This document shows, piece by piece, positions 52,241-61,676 of a stretch of 64,000 nucleotides of DNA. Both the position numbers and the translations under genes were made by a program. Each line of letters begins with the position of its first letter. Position 1 is the stretch's first letter. Under the pieces are notes generated by a model that searched no databases, had not been told where the DNA came from, and saw only the letters and a program-made list of their open reading frames with translations. The DNA comes from Lachnospiraceae bacterium. Its GTDB lineage: Bacteria; Bacillota; Clostridia; Lachnospirales; Lachnospiraceae. Location: the NCBI GenBank assembly GCA_015057035.1, contig SVFC01000004.1, forward strand, positions 1 through 64,000. The letters run 5' to 3'.

Positions 52241-53170
52241 TTACACGTCATAAGTCTTATCAACTTGCTTTAATTCTCTGAATGTATCAATTTCAATAAT
52301 ATCATCAAACGAACATTCTCTAATTTCCACCTGATACTGATCTTTAAAATATACAAATGGAACCTGATCCCAGTAACGCTCCTTGCCACCTGGCATCTCA
52401 TACACCTGTTTAATGTGCTCTGCCAGTCTAGCCCCATCGCTTTCAGACCAGTAGGAAATACCAATTTCCTGATACAATCCCAAGTTAGGATTTTTCTTGG
52501 CGTCCTTAATTTCTCCACCAACCTGCTGAGTCTGAATAATTCCATTCTTCGTTGTAAAACACCAGTCATCAGAACGTTCTACTGGTACACCCAAGAAATT
52601 TGACGCGTACTGATATTTTTTCACCAATTTTGGATTGTCTAATAATAAATCTGCTTCGAATACGTATGCATTTTTTAATAAATAACGCACACACATAGCA
52701 GACGATATATTATTCGCTTCGTTATAAGAAGGATTTTCCACAAACTTAATCATAGGATATTTGTATAACAACTGATCAAATTGTTCCGCCAAATAACCTC
52801 GAACAAGAACTACTTCTTCAATCCCTGCGTCTACAATCGCATCTAACAGCCCATCAATAATTCTTTTTCCATGTACTCGGACCAATGGTTTTGGAGTATT
52901 AAGAGTAATCGGTACCATTCTGGAACCAAAGCCAGCAGCAATAATTACAGCACGCTTTACTCGATATGGCTCTAGGCTTTCAAGTCCTTTCTCTGTAATA
53001 AGCCCATTTTCAATATATCCCAACTCAGTGAGTTCTTTCAAAACTTTATTGATGGTCCCTAATCCGCAACCTGCTCTATCTGACAATTCTCTCTGCGATA
53101 CTTTCACCCGAGTTTCTTCCATTGCCGCAAGAACATCAAATTGTTTACGTGTCAAATTTCCGCTACTCAT
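52241..53170 (-). CDS. Winged-helix domain fused to a LicC/PntC-like cytidylyltransferase
   Basis: A 309-aa fusion. Residues about 1-68 are a MarR-like winged helix (LTRKQFDVLAAMEETRVKV, then SDRAGCGLGTINKVLKEL). Residues about 72-305 are a nucleotidyltransferase with AVIIAAGFGSRMVPITLNTPKPL (nucleotide loop), VENPSYNEANNISSAM and FEADLLLDNP. This core is the LicC (phosphocholine) or PntC (2-aminoethylphosphonate) CMP-transferase type. It is followed by three bases and preceded by an ABC importer, so uptake and CMP-activation of a small phosphorus compound is a fair inference. The DNA-binding part may give autoregulation. Confidence 0.86.
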   Translation of the reverse strand: MSSGNLTRKQFDVLAAMEETRVKVSQRELSDRAGCGLGTINKVLKELTELGYIENGLITEKGLESLEPYRVKRAVIIAAGFGSRMVPITLNTPKPLVRVHGKRIIDGLLDAIVDAGIEEVVLVRGYLAEQFDQLLYKYPMIKFVENPSYNEANNISSAMCVRYLLKNAYVFEADLLLDNPKLVKKYQYASNFLGVPVERSDDWCFTTKNGIIQTQQVGGEIKDAKKNPNLGLYQEIGISYWSESDGARLAEHIKQVYEMPGGKERYWDQVPFVYFKDQYQVEIRECSFDDIIEIDTFRELKQVDKTYDV

Positions 53171-53173
53171 AAT

Positions 53174-54769
53174 TTATCCTTTCACTGCAAGTTCTTTCTT
53201 TTTCAATAAATGGAATGTTCCTTTTATCAGTAAGTTTGCAACCAAAATCATAAGTGAAACCACAGCAGCACTCTCTAACTGCATTTGTGCCTCAAACTGA
53301 TTAATCATAAGCGCTACTGGCTTATTCGATGTGTTTGCTAAAAACGATACTGCCGAAATTGTAATCATACAGTTCACAAAAAAATAAGATAACATTTCAA
53401 AGATTGTATTCTTACACATCGGTATAAAAACGTCTTTAATCAGATGTACTCGGTCAATACTCATAATCTGAGCAACATCTTCCAAATTCTCATTAATCTT
53501 GGATAATGAATTGTAAATCATCAAGTATGGTGAAGAAATAAAATGCACTAAATTCACCATAACCAAAATAATAAGTGTTCCATACATTGGTGTCATTTTA
53601 AAAGATAAAACATATGCCAAGCCCAAAACAACACCTGGAATAGCAGCAGATGTCATAGATGACAAATGCAAGAATCTCGACACCTTTGATTTGATTCGTG
53701 CTGACAAGTAAGCTGTCAGGAACGCCACAACCACACCTACAACAGCAACCAGTACCGCTATAAGGATGGAATTAATCAAATACTCATCTGCACGCAAGTT
53801 TAACGTCTTCTCTATATTTGCAAATGTAAATGACATATCCTTTGGATAGTCCTTAGATACAGATAAAAATACAAAGGACGAAATTGGAAGAAGTGTAAAC
53901 ACTGCACATGCAATACACATAGCATATGCAAGTATTTTCCCTAAAATACCTTCTGATGGAATGTATTTCTTGACAACATATGCAGAATTGCCCTTATCAC
54001 GATTCAATAAGTCTATAATAAACGCAATTACCGCTGGTATCAGTAATAGAGAACCATATACGGAGCCCTTACCAAAATTCAGCTGTCCAATTACCTCCTG
54101 GTACATAACTACTGGAATCGTTGTATACTTTCCACCAATCATAAGTGGTACACCATAGTCTGTAATAATCAGTGTAAATGTTGAGAAAATAACTGAAATC
54201 AATGGCTTTCTCAAATATGGCAGAGTAATCGCTGTAAACTGTCTAAATTTAGACAGCCCCAACACCTTTGCCGCTTCATAAGGCGAACCATCTTCGTACC
54301 TAATAACATCGGACAACATCAAGTATGCTACTGGAAACGCATAAAGCACCGAACCCATTACAATTCCCCAAAGACCATAGATTCCTTCTGGCAGATGAAA
54401 TAATTTCGTCAAAACACCATTATTACCAAACAGAATCGTAAGTCCCATACCATTTGAGATAGATGGAACCAACATTGGAAGGACGAAAATAATAGAGAAG
54501 ATTCCTTTAAACTTAATGTTAGATCTCTCCACGCTCATAGCCACTGCATATGCCATTACAATGGTAATTACCGTTGAAATTGAAGTAGAAATCAATGAAT
54601 TCTTGATGGATGTCGCAAAAACAGGGGAAGATACCACACTTTGGATACTCTTTGCATCCATGTTCATAAACATAGTAAGCAATGGGAAAAATACCAAAGA
54701 GATGAAAACAACCGAAAGTAGTATCTTCGTCATATCTACTTTTGTTAATTTATATCCTTTTTTTACCAT
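53174..54769 (-). CDS. ABC transporter permease, fused two-domain type
   Basis: A 531-aa membrane protein with about twelve helices and two BPD-type permease domains (first about 55-245, second about 330-520). EAA loops are visible in SPYEAAKVLGLSKFRQFTAITLPYL and NENLEDVAQIMSIDRVHLIKDVFIPM. The fused arrangement is found in iron(III)- and 2-aminoethylphosphonate-type importers. It works with the ATPase and binding lipoprotein encoded directly upstream. Confidence 0.9.
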   Translation of the reverse strand: MVKKGYKLTKVDMTKILLSVVFISLVFFPLLTMFMNMDAKSIQSVVSSPVFATSIKNSLISTSISTVITIVMAYAVAMSVERSNIKFKGIFSIIFVLPMLVPSISNGMGLTILFGNNGVLTKLFHLPEGIYGLWGIVMGSVLYAFPVAYLMLSDVIRYEDGSPYEAAKVLGLSKFRQFTAITLPYLRKPLISVIFSTFTLIITDYGVPLMIGGKYTTIPVVMYQEVIGQLNFGKGSVYGSLLLIPAVIAFIIDLLNRDKGNSAYVVKKYIPSEGILGKILAYAMCIACAVFTLLPISSFVFLSVSKDYPKDMSFTFANIEKTLNLRADEYLINSILIAVLVAVVGVVVAFLTAYLSARIKSKVSRFLHLSSMTSAAIPGVVLGLAYVLSFKMTPMYGTLIILVMVNLVHFISSPYLMIYNSLSKINENLEDVAQIMSIDRVHLIKDVFIPMCKNTIFEMLSYFFVNCMITISAVSFLANTSNKPVALMINQFEAQMQLESAAVVSLMILVANLLIKGTFHLLKKKELAVKG

Positions 54770-54770
54770 A

Positions 54771-55547
54771 CTATCCCCTTACATATTTGATAAGTGAATC
54801 CACTTTTGTCTGGATGTTATCAATTACAAATTCCTTGACATAATCATTCGCTGGATTATTTACAATTTCTTCTGGTGTGCCAAGCTGAACAATGTTGGCT
54901 TCCTTCATAACCATAATACGATCAGACATCGCAAATGCCTCTTCCTGGTCATGAGTAATGTAAATCATCGTTGTTCCAAAATCTTTCTGAATATCTTTCA
55001 ATACTTTTCTTAAAGACAATCTTGTAGCTGCATCTAATGCAGACATCGGCTCATCAAAAAGTATAATATCTGGATTCAGAACCAAAGTTCTTGCAATAGC
55101 AACTCTCTGCTGTTGTCCACCAGAAAGCATTGCTGGACGCTTATTGATGTGCTCCATAAGCTCCATATGTTCAATCATATTCATAACACGTTCACGAATT
55201 TCTTTTTTCGCTTCAGGTGTTCTATTCTTCTTTTTAATCTTCAGTGCATATTCAATATTCTCAAGCACTGTCATATTTTCAAATAACGCATAGTTTTGGA
55301 ATACAATCCCCATTCCACGCGCATAAGGGGGAACATTTGTAATGTCCACCCCTTCTTTCAGCACTTTACCGCCATCCGGCTTAAGTAAACCAATCAATAT
55401 ACGAAGTATTGTTGTTTTTCCACAACCTGATGGTCCTAAAATGGATAAAAACTCTCCATCATACACTTCGAAGCTAACCTTATTCAGTGTTTGTTTATCA
55501 TCAAAATATTTTTCTATATCCTGAACTGTTAATTTTACTTTTCCCAT
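54771..55547 (-). CDS. ABC transporter ATP-binding protein
   Basis: Importer ATPase, about 258 aa. Walker A GPSGCGKTT, Q-loop FQNYALFENM, signature LSGGQQQRVA, Walker B ILFDEPMSALD and switch His in ITHDQEEA. The family is the iron/polyamine/phosphonate group. The start at 55547 (MGKVKLTVQD) has AGGGA seven bases upstream; the longer frame to 55574 would overlap the preceding gene. It precedes the permease by one base. Confidence 0.93.
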   Translation of the reverse strand: MGKVKLTVQDIEKYFDDKQTLNKVSFEVYDGEFLSILGPSGCGKTTILRILIGLLKPDGGKVLKEGVDITNVPPYARGMGIVFQNYALFENMTVLENIEYALKIKKKNRTPEAKKEIRERVMNMIEHMELMEHINKRPAMLSGGQQQRVAIARTLVLNPDIILFDEPMSALDAATRLSLRKVLKDIQKDFGTTMIYITHDQEEAFAMSDRIMVMKEANIVQLGTPEEIVNNPANDYVKEFVIDNIQTKVDSLIKYVRG

Positions 55548-55561
55548 ATATTTTTCCCTAA

Positions 55562-56560
55562 TTAATATTTCCACTTGTCGAGAAGAGCTGTTTTCTCATC
55601 AATTCCGTTGTTGCTCATATCTCCGTACACGATGTTCTTTGGATAGTTTTTGATTTCATAATCAATATTTGTAAAGATTTTTTCTGGGAAGAATTTTTCT
55701 ACTCCCTCGTAAATCAATGTGCTCATCATAAAGTCAAATACTTCTTTGACACATGCTCGTTCTTCTTTCCCTTTGATAATTGACTGACCATAAATAGTAT
55801 ATGGAGAACCTTCTTCAAAGAAGAGTATCTCAAGTGGTGCCCCTTCATTAATCTGAGTTACTGCCTGACTTGTCATACCAAGACCAATTGCAACTTCACC
55901 CTGAATCAGCGCATTTACTGGGCCAGAACCAGAAGATGTATACTGCAATACGTTTGGTGTTAATTTATCAAAATACTCTAAAGCCTTTTCTTCTCCCCAT
56001 GCATTTGCAAGGTTCTTAAGGAAAATATAACCTGTTCCTGAAGATTTTGGATTTGGCATAGAGATGAGACCTTTGTACTCAGGCTTCAATAAATCTTCAT
56101 AGCTTGTAGGCTTTGCTAATCCTTTTTGTGCTAAAACTTCTGTATTAACAATGATAGCTCCACCTACACGAACCTCTGGAAGATAGTATTTGCTTAAAAC
56201 TGCATCCTCTACAAATACACTTGTATCATAAGATGACATATCTGCAAAAACGCCAACTTCTGCTAACTGTTCCATATATCCGTATTCTAAGTCATGTGTA
56301 ATATCACACTCTGTCATTGCACCTTCACTAAGTAACTTTGCAGCATGATTTCCTGTTGAAATGTATTCCACGGTGATGTCATACTGTGGGAATTCTTCCT
56401 GGAGACGCTTGGTCATATATTCTATTCTATAATCTTCTGCACTTGAGTAGATTAATACCTTTTCTTTTGAACTACCGCAACCTGTCAGAAGCATTGTAAC
56501 GGTACATACACACAACATTAAACTAGTAATTACTCTTTTGATTCTACTGTTTTTGAACAT
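55562..56560 (-). CDS. ABC transporter substrate-binding lipoprotein
   Basis: About 332 aa. The lipoprotein signal ends LLTGCGSSKEK. Residues from VLIYSSAEDYRIEYM onward have the fold of class F/D-type binding proteins for Fe(III), phosphonates or related anions; YTSSGSGPVNALIQGEVAIGLGM is typical. Start at 56560 (MFKNSRIKRV) with AGGAG five bases upstream. The ligand is not readable; the downstream cytidylyltransferase suggests a phosphocholine-like or aminoethylphosphonate compound. Confidence 0.88.
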   Translation of the reverse strand: MFKNSRIKRVITSLMLCVCTVTMLLTGCGSSKEKVLIYSSAEDYRIEYMTKRLQEEFPQYDITVEYISTGNHAAKLLSEGAMTECDITHDLEYGYMEQLAEVGVFADMSSYDTSVFVEDAVLSKYYLPEVRVGGAIIVNTEVLAQKGLAKPTSYEDLLKPEYKGLISMPNPKSSGTGYIFLKNLANAWGEEKALEYFDKLTPNVLQYTSSGSGPVNALIQGEVAIGLGMTSQAVTQINEGAPLEILFFEEGSPYTIYGQSIIKGKEERACVKEVFDFMMSTLIYEGVEKFFPEKIFTNIDYEIKNYPKNIVYGDMSNNGIDEKTALLDKWKY

Positions 56561-56659
56561 CTTAACTCCTTTCGTTCCGCATCCAGTGTTCATTTCTCGA
56601 ATGCGCAGTTGGTTTTTTGAACAAAACGAATTATACAATTTGCACCCTCTAATGTCAAC

Positions 56660-57823
56660 CTACTTTTTCAAAAGATTCTTAACTCTTTTTAAAAAGGCAT
56701 AGGTCGCTCCTACCATTTTAAATCTCACCCTATAGTTACCATACAGCTCTGTTCGAAACTGAATCCACATATGTTTCATCTTCTTGCCAAGAGGAATACT
56801 CTTAAGTGGTGCCGGTGTAAGGGCTTCATATCGAACTGTTTTTCCTTCTATACAATCGTCAATAATATCCATAATCATCTTGGAGGATTTTCCAATATTG
56901 GCAAAATTGCGTGCTGAATAATCCTCTGCTGTCTTCTTGTGGACATCATAGTTTTCTAGCATTTCTGAGACGCATCCTGTCAGCTCTTCCTTAGTGGTCA
57001 TAATTACAAAATCATAATCACACTGTGGATATCTACTTGGCGTTACATCTGGAATAAGCCAGTTTGATACAGAAATCGCCGGAATTCCCATCATAATTGC
57101 CTCACACATAGTTGAGGATTCTTCGGATACCAGAATATCAGATGCTGCAATTGCTTCAAAAATATTCGTCTTCGGATCAAGAATCGTAACTTCTGGCATA
57201 TCTTTGTGTAATTCATACATTTCCTGAATGTTTTTTGCTATATCCACAAACATTCCATCGGGAACATCCCACTGCTTGATTAAGATATTTACATCAAGTT
57301 TCAACATAGACTGAACAAAGTCATCCTGCTTTCTGTCATTTTCCCACGCAGGTGCATAGAGCACGGTTTTCTTGGATTTATCGAGACCGTGTTTTTCATA
57401 AAAGGCATTTCTGCTATTTTCATCCTTAATATTGGCAAATTTATCCGCCTTAGGCCAACCCACCTTATACATTCCAAGTCTAGGTCTTGCATAATAGATG
57501 TGGGAACATTGATTCCAGTTATCAACCCACTGATCACTTGGTAAGATACCCACATCATATTTGTTCCATGGTTCCCTAAACCAGAGATCTGGCCAGTTGG
57601 AATATTGCTGAATAATATCGTGAAGCATAATCACTGAAAATTTGCTAAACTGTGGGAAATTAATGTGCTGACAATATACACCAATCTCACATTTTTCAAA
57701 TTTATTATCCGTGATTTTCACCTGATATCCTCTTTTTTCAGCCTCTTCCGCAAGGGCATTATAGATTGCACGTTCTGAGGTATCCATATATATGAATGTA
57801 ATCTCTTTTTTTAGCGATTTCAT
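56660..57823 (-). CDS. CDP-glycerol glycerophosphotransferase-like protein
   Basis: A 387-aa GT-B-like protein of the CDP-glycerol:poly(glycerophosphate) transferase family. The C-terminal half shows KTVLYAPAWENDRKQDD, TILDPKTNIFEAIAASDILVSEESSTMCEAIMMGIPAI, the donor-binding region with S-S in place of the usual D-Y-S-S. It likely adds an alditol-phosphate or related unit. Located between the flippase (18-base gap) and the ABC importer. Confidence 0.78.
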   Translation of the reverse strand: MKSLKKEITFIYMDTSERAIYNALAEEAEKRGYQVKITDNKFEKCEIGVYCQHINFPQFSKFSVIMLHDIIQQYSNWPDLWFREPWNKYDVGILPSDQWVDNWNQCSHIYYARPRLGMYKVGWPKADKFANIKDENSRNAFYEKHGLDKSKKTVLYAPAWENDRKQDDFVQSMLKLDVNILIKQWDVPDGMFVDIAKNIQEMYELHKDMPEVTILDPKTNIFEAIAASDILVSEESSTMCEAIMMGIPAISVSNWLIPDVTPSRYPQCDYDFVIMTTKEELTGCVSEMLENYDVHKKTAEDYSARNFANIGKSSKMIMDIIDDCIEGKTVRYEALTPAPLKSIPLGKKMKHMWIQFRTELYGNYRVRFKMVGATYAFLKRVKNLLKK

Positions 57824-57840
57824 AAACCAAGTTTCTCCTT

Positions 57841-59286
57841 TTACTGTCTTGTACTCTTAATCATTCCTATGATTTTCTTTAGATTTGCCAAAACGGCAAT
57901 TCCTACTGCTGCAATTAAGATGTATCTTACAAGAACGAAATCAAACAGCAACATACTAATTACTGTCCCAATGGCAAGAACGACGGAAAGTAAGACCATA
58001 CTCTTAATATCATATACTTTTTCACCACCAATTTGTTTTTTACAAATTCTACACATAAAGATATAGTGTGCCAACGCAAATACAATATAGCACACAAGAG
58101 TGGTATATCCTGCTGCCATATAGCCATATAATGGAATAAATATCGCATTTAGAACAATATTCAAAACTGCTCCAATCGTTGATGCAACCATAACAAACCT
58201 TGTTTCACCGAAATAGAACTCCACTGTACTGAATAAGTTATAACAAAATGTAAAGAATACACTTAATGCCACTATTGGAACAATCCATTTTGCTTCCACG
58301 TACTTGTCACTACCCAAAACCCATATAATTTCTGGCGCAACCATTGTAACCAAAAGAGTAAGAACTCCCATTACTGCACAGAGCTTAGTCCCCAAGCTTG
58401 CAATCGCACCATAGTTTTTCTTTTTCAAATTCTCATAAGTCCACGGAACAAGAGAACCGTTAACAGCTGACACAAACAGATTCATAATCATAGAAACCTG
58501 ATAAGCCAAACTATAAATTCCGGCTTCATCTTCTCCGCTGAGTTCCTCGATCATAATTCTGTCCGCCTGCCCTAAAACAATAATTGACAGATAATGTGGA
58601 ATTAATGGAATGTTAAACTTAATCGCGTGTTTCCAGTATTCCCAAACACAAACAACCTTGCTTTTAATAAAATGATAAAGATAGAAAAATCCACCAAATA
58701 GTATCTGTACAATCAGATACCCCCACATTACCGCCAGCTCTCTCAAGTCTGTGAAGACTAACAGTAAAATACTTACAATAGGGGTAACCACTGCGATTAC
58801 AAGTGTTACCACAACCATTGATACATATTTATATTCCACACGCTGTCTTACCGACCAGAAAGAAAGTGCTGGATAGCAAATAAAATATCCAAACATCAAA
58901 AGCATCGTAATGGTATCCAAATCAAAAATGGAATTCCAAAACTGATGTTTCACTGCGTAAAGTGCTAAAAACACACCCGTAATCAATGTACTCAAGCCCT
59001 GCATACAGGAGGTATATCTGTCTCTATCGTCCTCATGGTCAACCATCGCTTTGGTAAATACCCCACAATATAGATTCAGTGTGGCAAAAATAACCAAAAT
59101 ATCTCTCCATGACTGGAATACTGCATATCTCCCATATTCGGCCGTTGTCAACATTCTTACATAAATCGGAACAACTAAAAAAGAAATTCCTTTCTGCAGA
59201 ATGTTACAAAGGGTATACCACATAGACGCTTTCGCTTGAACATTAATTCCTTTGTATTTATCAATAAGAAATTTAATTTTACTCAT
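57841..59286 (-). CDS. Wzx-type polysaccharide/teichoic-acid flippase
   Basis: MOP-superfamily exporter, about 481 aa with 14 helices. N-terminal ASMWYTLCNILQKGISFLVVPIYVRMLTTAEYGRYAVF is typical, and the central ELSGEDEAGIYSLAYQVSMIMNLF is the conserved repeat. It starts at 59286 (MSKIKFLIDKY), overlapping the SDR-cytidylyltransferase gene by eight bases. It is the second flippase in the window, so the right-hand operon makes its own polymer. Confidence 0.9.
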   Translation of the reverse strand: MSKIKFLIDKYKGINVQAKASMWYTLCNILQKGISFLVVPIYVRMLTTAEYGRYAVFQSWRDILVIFATLNLYCGVFTKAMVDHEDDRDRYTSCMQGLSTLITGVFLALYAVKHQFWNSIFDLDTITMLLMFGYFICYPALSFWSVRQRVEYKYVSMVVVTLVIAVVTPIVSILLLVFTDLRELAVMWGYLIVQILFGGFFYLYHFIKSKVVCVWEYWKHAIKFNIPLIPHYLSIIVLGQADRIMIEELSGEDEAGIYSLAYQVSMIMNLFVSAVNGSLVPWTYENLKKKNYGAIASLGTKLCAVMGVLTLLVTMVAPEIIWVLGSDKYVEAKWIVPIVALSVFFTFCYNLFSTVEFYFGETRFVMVASTIGAVLNIVLNAIFIPLYGYMAAGYTTLVCYIVFALAHYIFMCRICKKQIGGEKVYDIKSMVLLSVVLAIGTVISMLLFDFVLVRYILIAAVGIAVLANLKKIIGMIKSTRQ

Positions 59287-60436
59287 TCTTTGTCTTACCC
59301 TGATCTTTTGATGCAATATTTTGTCTAATCATTGTGCTGCTGGTAGATGTGGTATATGGGAAGTACACAATTTCGACATTTTTATCTTTGAAATATTCTT
59401 CGTATCGATTGAAACGTTCCGTCCCCTTGTAATCGCTACCCACAAAAAGCTTATTGTAATGGAACGCATCCCACGCGGCATTATCTTCTGGAAAGGATTC
59501 TACAACCTTATCTACATACTTCACAGACCCTACTACTGCTTTTCTTTCTTCAAAAGGAATATAGGTTTCTTTATTTTTATGAGAAGCACTTGGATGCACA
59601 CCTACGATAAGATAATCACACTGTGCTTTCGCACGTTTTAACAGATTTAAATGTCCTACATGGAATAAATCAAAGGTTCCACTCAAATAACCGACTACCG
59701 TGCCCGATTCGCGAACACGGCCAGACTGTTTCTTATATTCGTAGGAACTTAGTCCAAATGCATGAGCATCTTCCTTATATCTTCTTAACACATCTCCATA
59801 TACTTCTTCATCTGGAATAAAAAGAGTCTCTCTGCTTACGGTTTTTTCAAGAATACTATTTGCTAACTCTTGAACTAGACTCAAATCATTTTCTCCACCA
59901 TTAAACTTCGTTCCCTTAATAGAACCAGGCGAAACATTTAGAATACGATTACTTACACCAGCTGCTTCTAATTCGATGTTTACGCTTTCCATAAACTTAC
60001 AAAGCGCAGCCTTTGATGCACCATAAACCGAGAACATAGGCGAGGAAATAAGTCCCGCGATGCTCCCCATAACAGCACAATAAAAATCTTTCTCATGTTT
60101 GATACGATGATAGAACAGACGTAAAATTTTAATTGCAGACACTGCATTTACCTGCATAACCTTATCTATTTCTACAATATCCAGCTTATCAAAATCGGCC
60201 ACTCTGCCTAGTCCCGCTGTAATAATAAGCATATCATTTTCTTCATCCTGTGCCAGTTGATCAAACACATCCTTCTGGAAATCCATCAAATTGCAATAAT
60301 GATATGTACAATTTGGATGTACAATATTTGGTTCCACTACATCAAGCACATGAACATGTGCGCCTTTTTCCAAAAGAAGTGAAGATATAGCTAAGCCAAT
60401 TCCATTACTTCCGCCAACAACAACCGCTGATTTCAT
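59279..60436 (-). CDS. Short-chain dehydrogenase fused to a TagD-like cytidylyltransferase
   Basis: A 385-aa two-domain enzyme. Residues about 1-235 form an SDR with VVGGSNGIGLA (cofactor) and catalytic Ser and Tyr-Lys in MGSIAGLISSPMFSVYGASKAAL. Residues about 250-375 are a glycerol-3-phosphate-type cytidylyltransferase with the HxGH motif in FDLFHVGHLNLL, RKAVVGSVKYVDKV and TSSTMIRQ. It could reduce a keto- or aldo-phosphate and couple the product to CMP, giving a CDP-alditol for the neighbouring transferases. The start at 60436 (MKSAVVVGG) has GGAGG five bases upstream. Compare Bcs1-type ribitol enzymes, where the order and cytidylyltransferase fold differ. Confidence 0.88.
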   Translation of the reverse strand: MKSAVVVGGSNGIGLAISSLLLEKGAHVHVLDVVEPNIVHPNCTYHYCNLMDFQKDVFDQLAQDEENDMLIITAGLGRVADFDKLDIVEIDKVMQVNAVSAIKILRLFYHRIKHEKDFYCAVMGSIAGLISSPMFSVYGASKAALCKFMESVNIELEAAGVSNRILNVSPGSIKGTKFNGGENDLSLVQELANSILEKTVSRETLFIPDEEVYGDVLRRYKEDAHAFGLSSYEYKKQSGRVRESGTVVGYLSGTFDLFHVGHLNLLKRAKAQCDYLIVGVHPSASHKNKETYIPFEERKAVVGSVKYVDKVVESFPEDNAAWDAFHYNKLFVGSDYKGTERFNRYEEYFKDKNVEIVYFPYTTSTSSTMIRQNIASKDQGKTKNE

Positions 60437-60449
60437 ATATACCTCCATA

Positions 60450-61676
60450 TTACATACACTTTTCTACTATTTTTTCCCAAATTTCTTCACAATTAGTCTC
60501 TTTTCCCCAGACTTTCTTGAAAAGTGTTTCTTCATTTTCTGGTAACATCTCCGAAAAATCCTTTTGATATTTTTGAAGAATTTCCAATACCTCGTCTGTG
60601 CTATATGCTGCCGGACCAATAATAAACTCGTCTGGCTCTAGCACAAATCCTCTGTCCTGATTCATATAATAATCATAGTCTGGCATATAGAATAAAATTG
60701 GCTTTCTATGATATAATCCATCCCATGATACAGAAGAATAATCGGTAACCACCATATCTACGTGTGGTAGCAAAACATTCGCATCAAAATCAGAATCTAA
60801 CTGTAATACAGTTGGATTCTCAACTTTTTCTAACAAATCATTTGCATCTGCTCCGTGCTTCTTCTCCACCCACAACCAGTTATTGGTTTTCAATTCAGCC
60901 ATAATACGTTCATCGCTAAGTGGTGATACATACCCTGAATTATTGTCTCGGAAAGTAGGCATATACAACAGCACCTTGTTACTATTCTGAAGCTTTGCAA
61001 TCACTTCTTTTTCACATTCACGTAATTTGATTTCTTTCTGATTACGTGGATATCCCGCTTCAATAAAATACTTATTCGATAATCCGAAATATTTTTTAAA
61101 AATCTCTGTTTCAAATGGAGTTGTACTTAAATAATAGGAATCTCCCCAGCCGCCTGGCAATTGTACAATTCTTCGAAACAATCTGCTTTTTCTAAGAAAC
61201 TCCTTAAATCCTGTCTTAACTGGATGGCTCTTCTTATAATCCAAATATTCTTTGCTCGCATAGCTTACGCCTTTAATTCCGCCCAAGCCATGCCATAAAT
61301 TGATTCTTATAGAACCATTGGAATATCTACTTAGTATATCTGCACCCTTAGGTGGGATATCATTATCCGAATTACAAATGATATGAACCCCCGCTTTTTT
61401 ATGATAATCGATGGATTCCTGGCTCTCTACCATATATACTTCATATCCCATAGAAGAGAGTTCTTTTTGCAACTGTTCCGATTTGGTAACCCATACAACA
61501 TGCGTCAATCCAAGCTGCTCTTTATTCTCTGATAAGTACTGATATAAATATCTTGCATTGTCAGAAAATCTATTTCCAAACCACGCTCCCATTAGGATAA
61601 TACTTTTATCCTTTGGGTGAAATGCATAGTTTAACTCTTCTACGATATTGTTCATTATAATATTAAGCTTTCCCAT
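60450..61676 (-). CDS. CDP-glycerol (polyol) phosphotransferase, TagF/TarL-like
   Basis: A 408-aa member of the CDP-glycerol glycerophosphotransferase family, membrane-associated. Typical blocks: IRINLWHGLGGIKGVSYASKEYL (conserved HG), VLLYMPTFRDNNSGY, VLLPHVDMVVTDYSSVSWDGLYHRKPILFYMPD (the signature DYSS). It precedes the SDR-cytidylyltransferase by 13 bases and should use its CDP product to build a phosphodiester-linked polymer. GGAGG seven bases before the ATG. Confidence 0.92.
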   Translation of the reverse strand: MGKLNIIMNNIVEELNYAFHPKDKSIILMGAWFGNRFSDNARYLYQYLSENKEQLGLTHVVWVTKSEQLQKELSSMGYEVYMVESQESIDYHKKAGVHIICNSDNDIPPKGADILSRYSNGSIRINLWHGLGGIKGVSYASKEYLDYKKSHPVKTGFKEFLRKSRLFRRIVQLPGGWGDSYYLSTTPFETEIFKKYFGLSNKYFIEAGYPRNQKEIKLRECEKEVIAKLQNSNKVLLYMPTFRDNNSGYVSPLSDERIMAELKTNNWLWVEKKHGADANDLLEKVENPTVLQLDSDFDANVLLPHVDMVVTDYSSVSWDGLYHRKPILFYMPDYDYYMNQDRGFVLEPDEFIIGPAAYSTDEVLEILQKYQKDFSEMLPENEETLFKKVWGKETNCEEIWEKIVEKCM

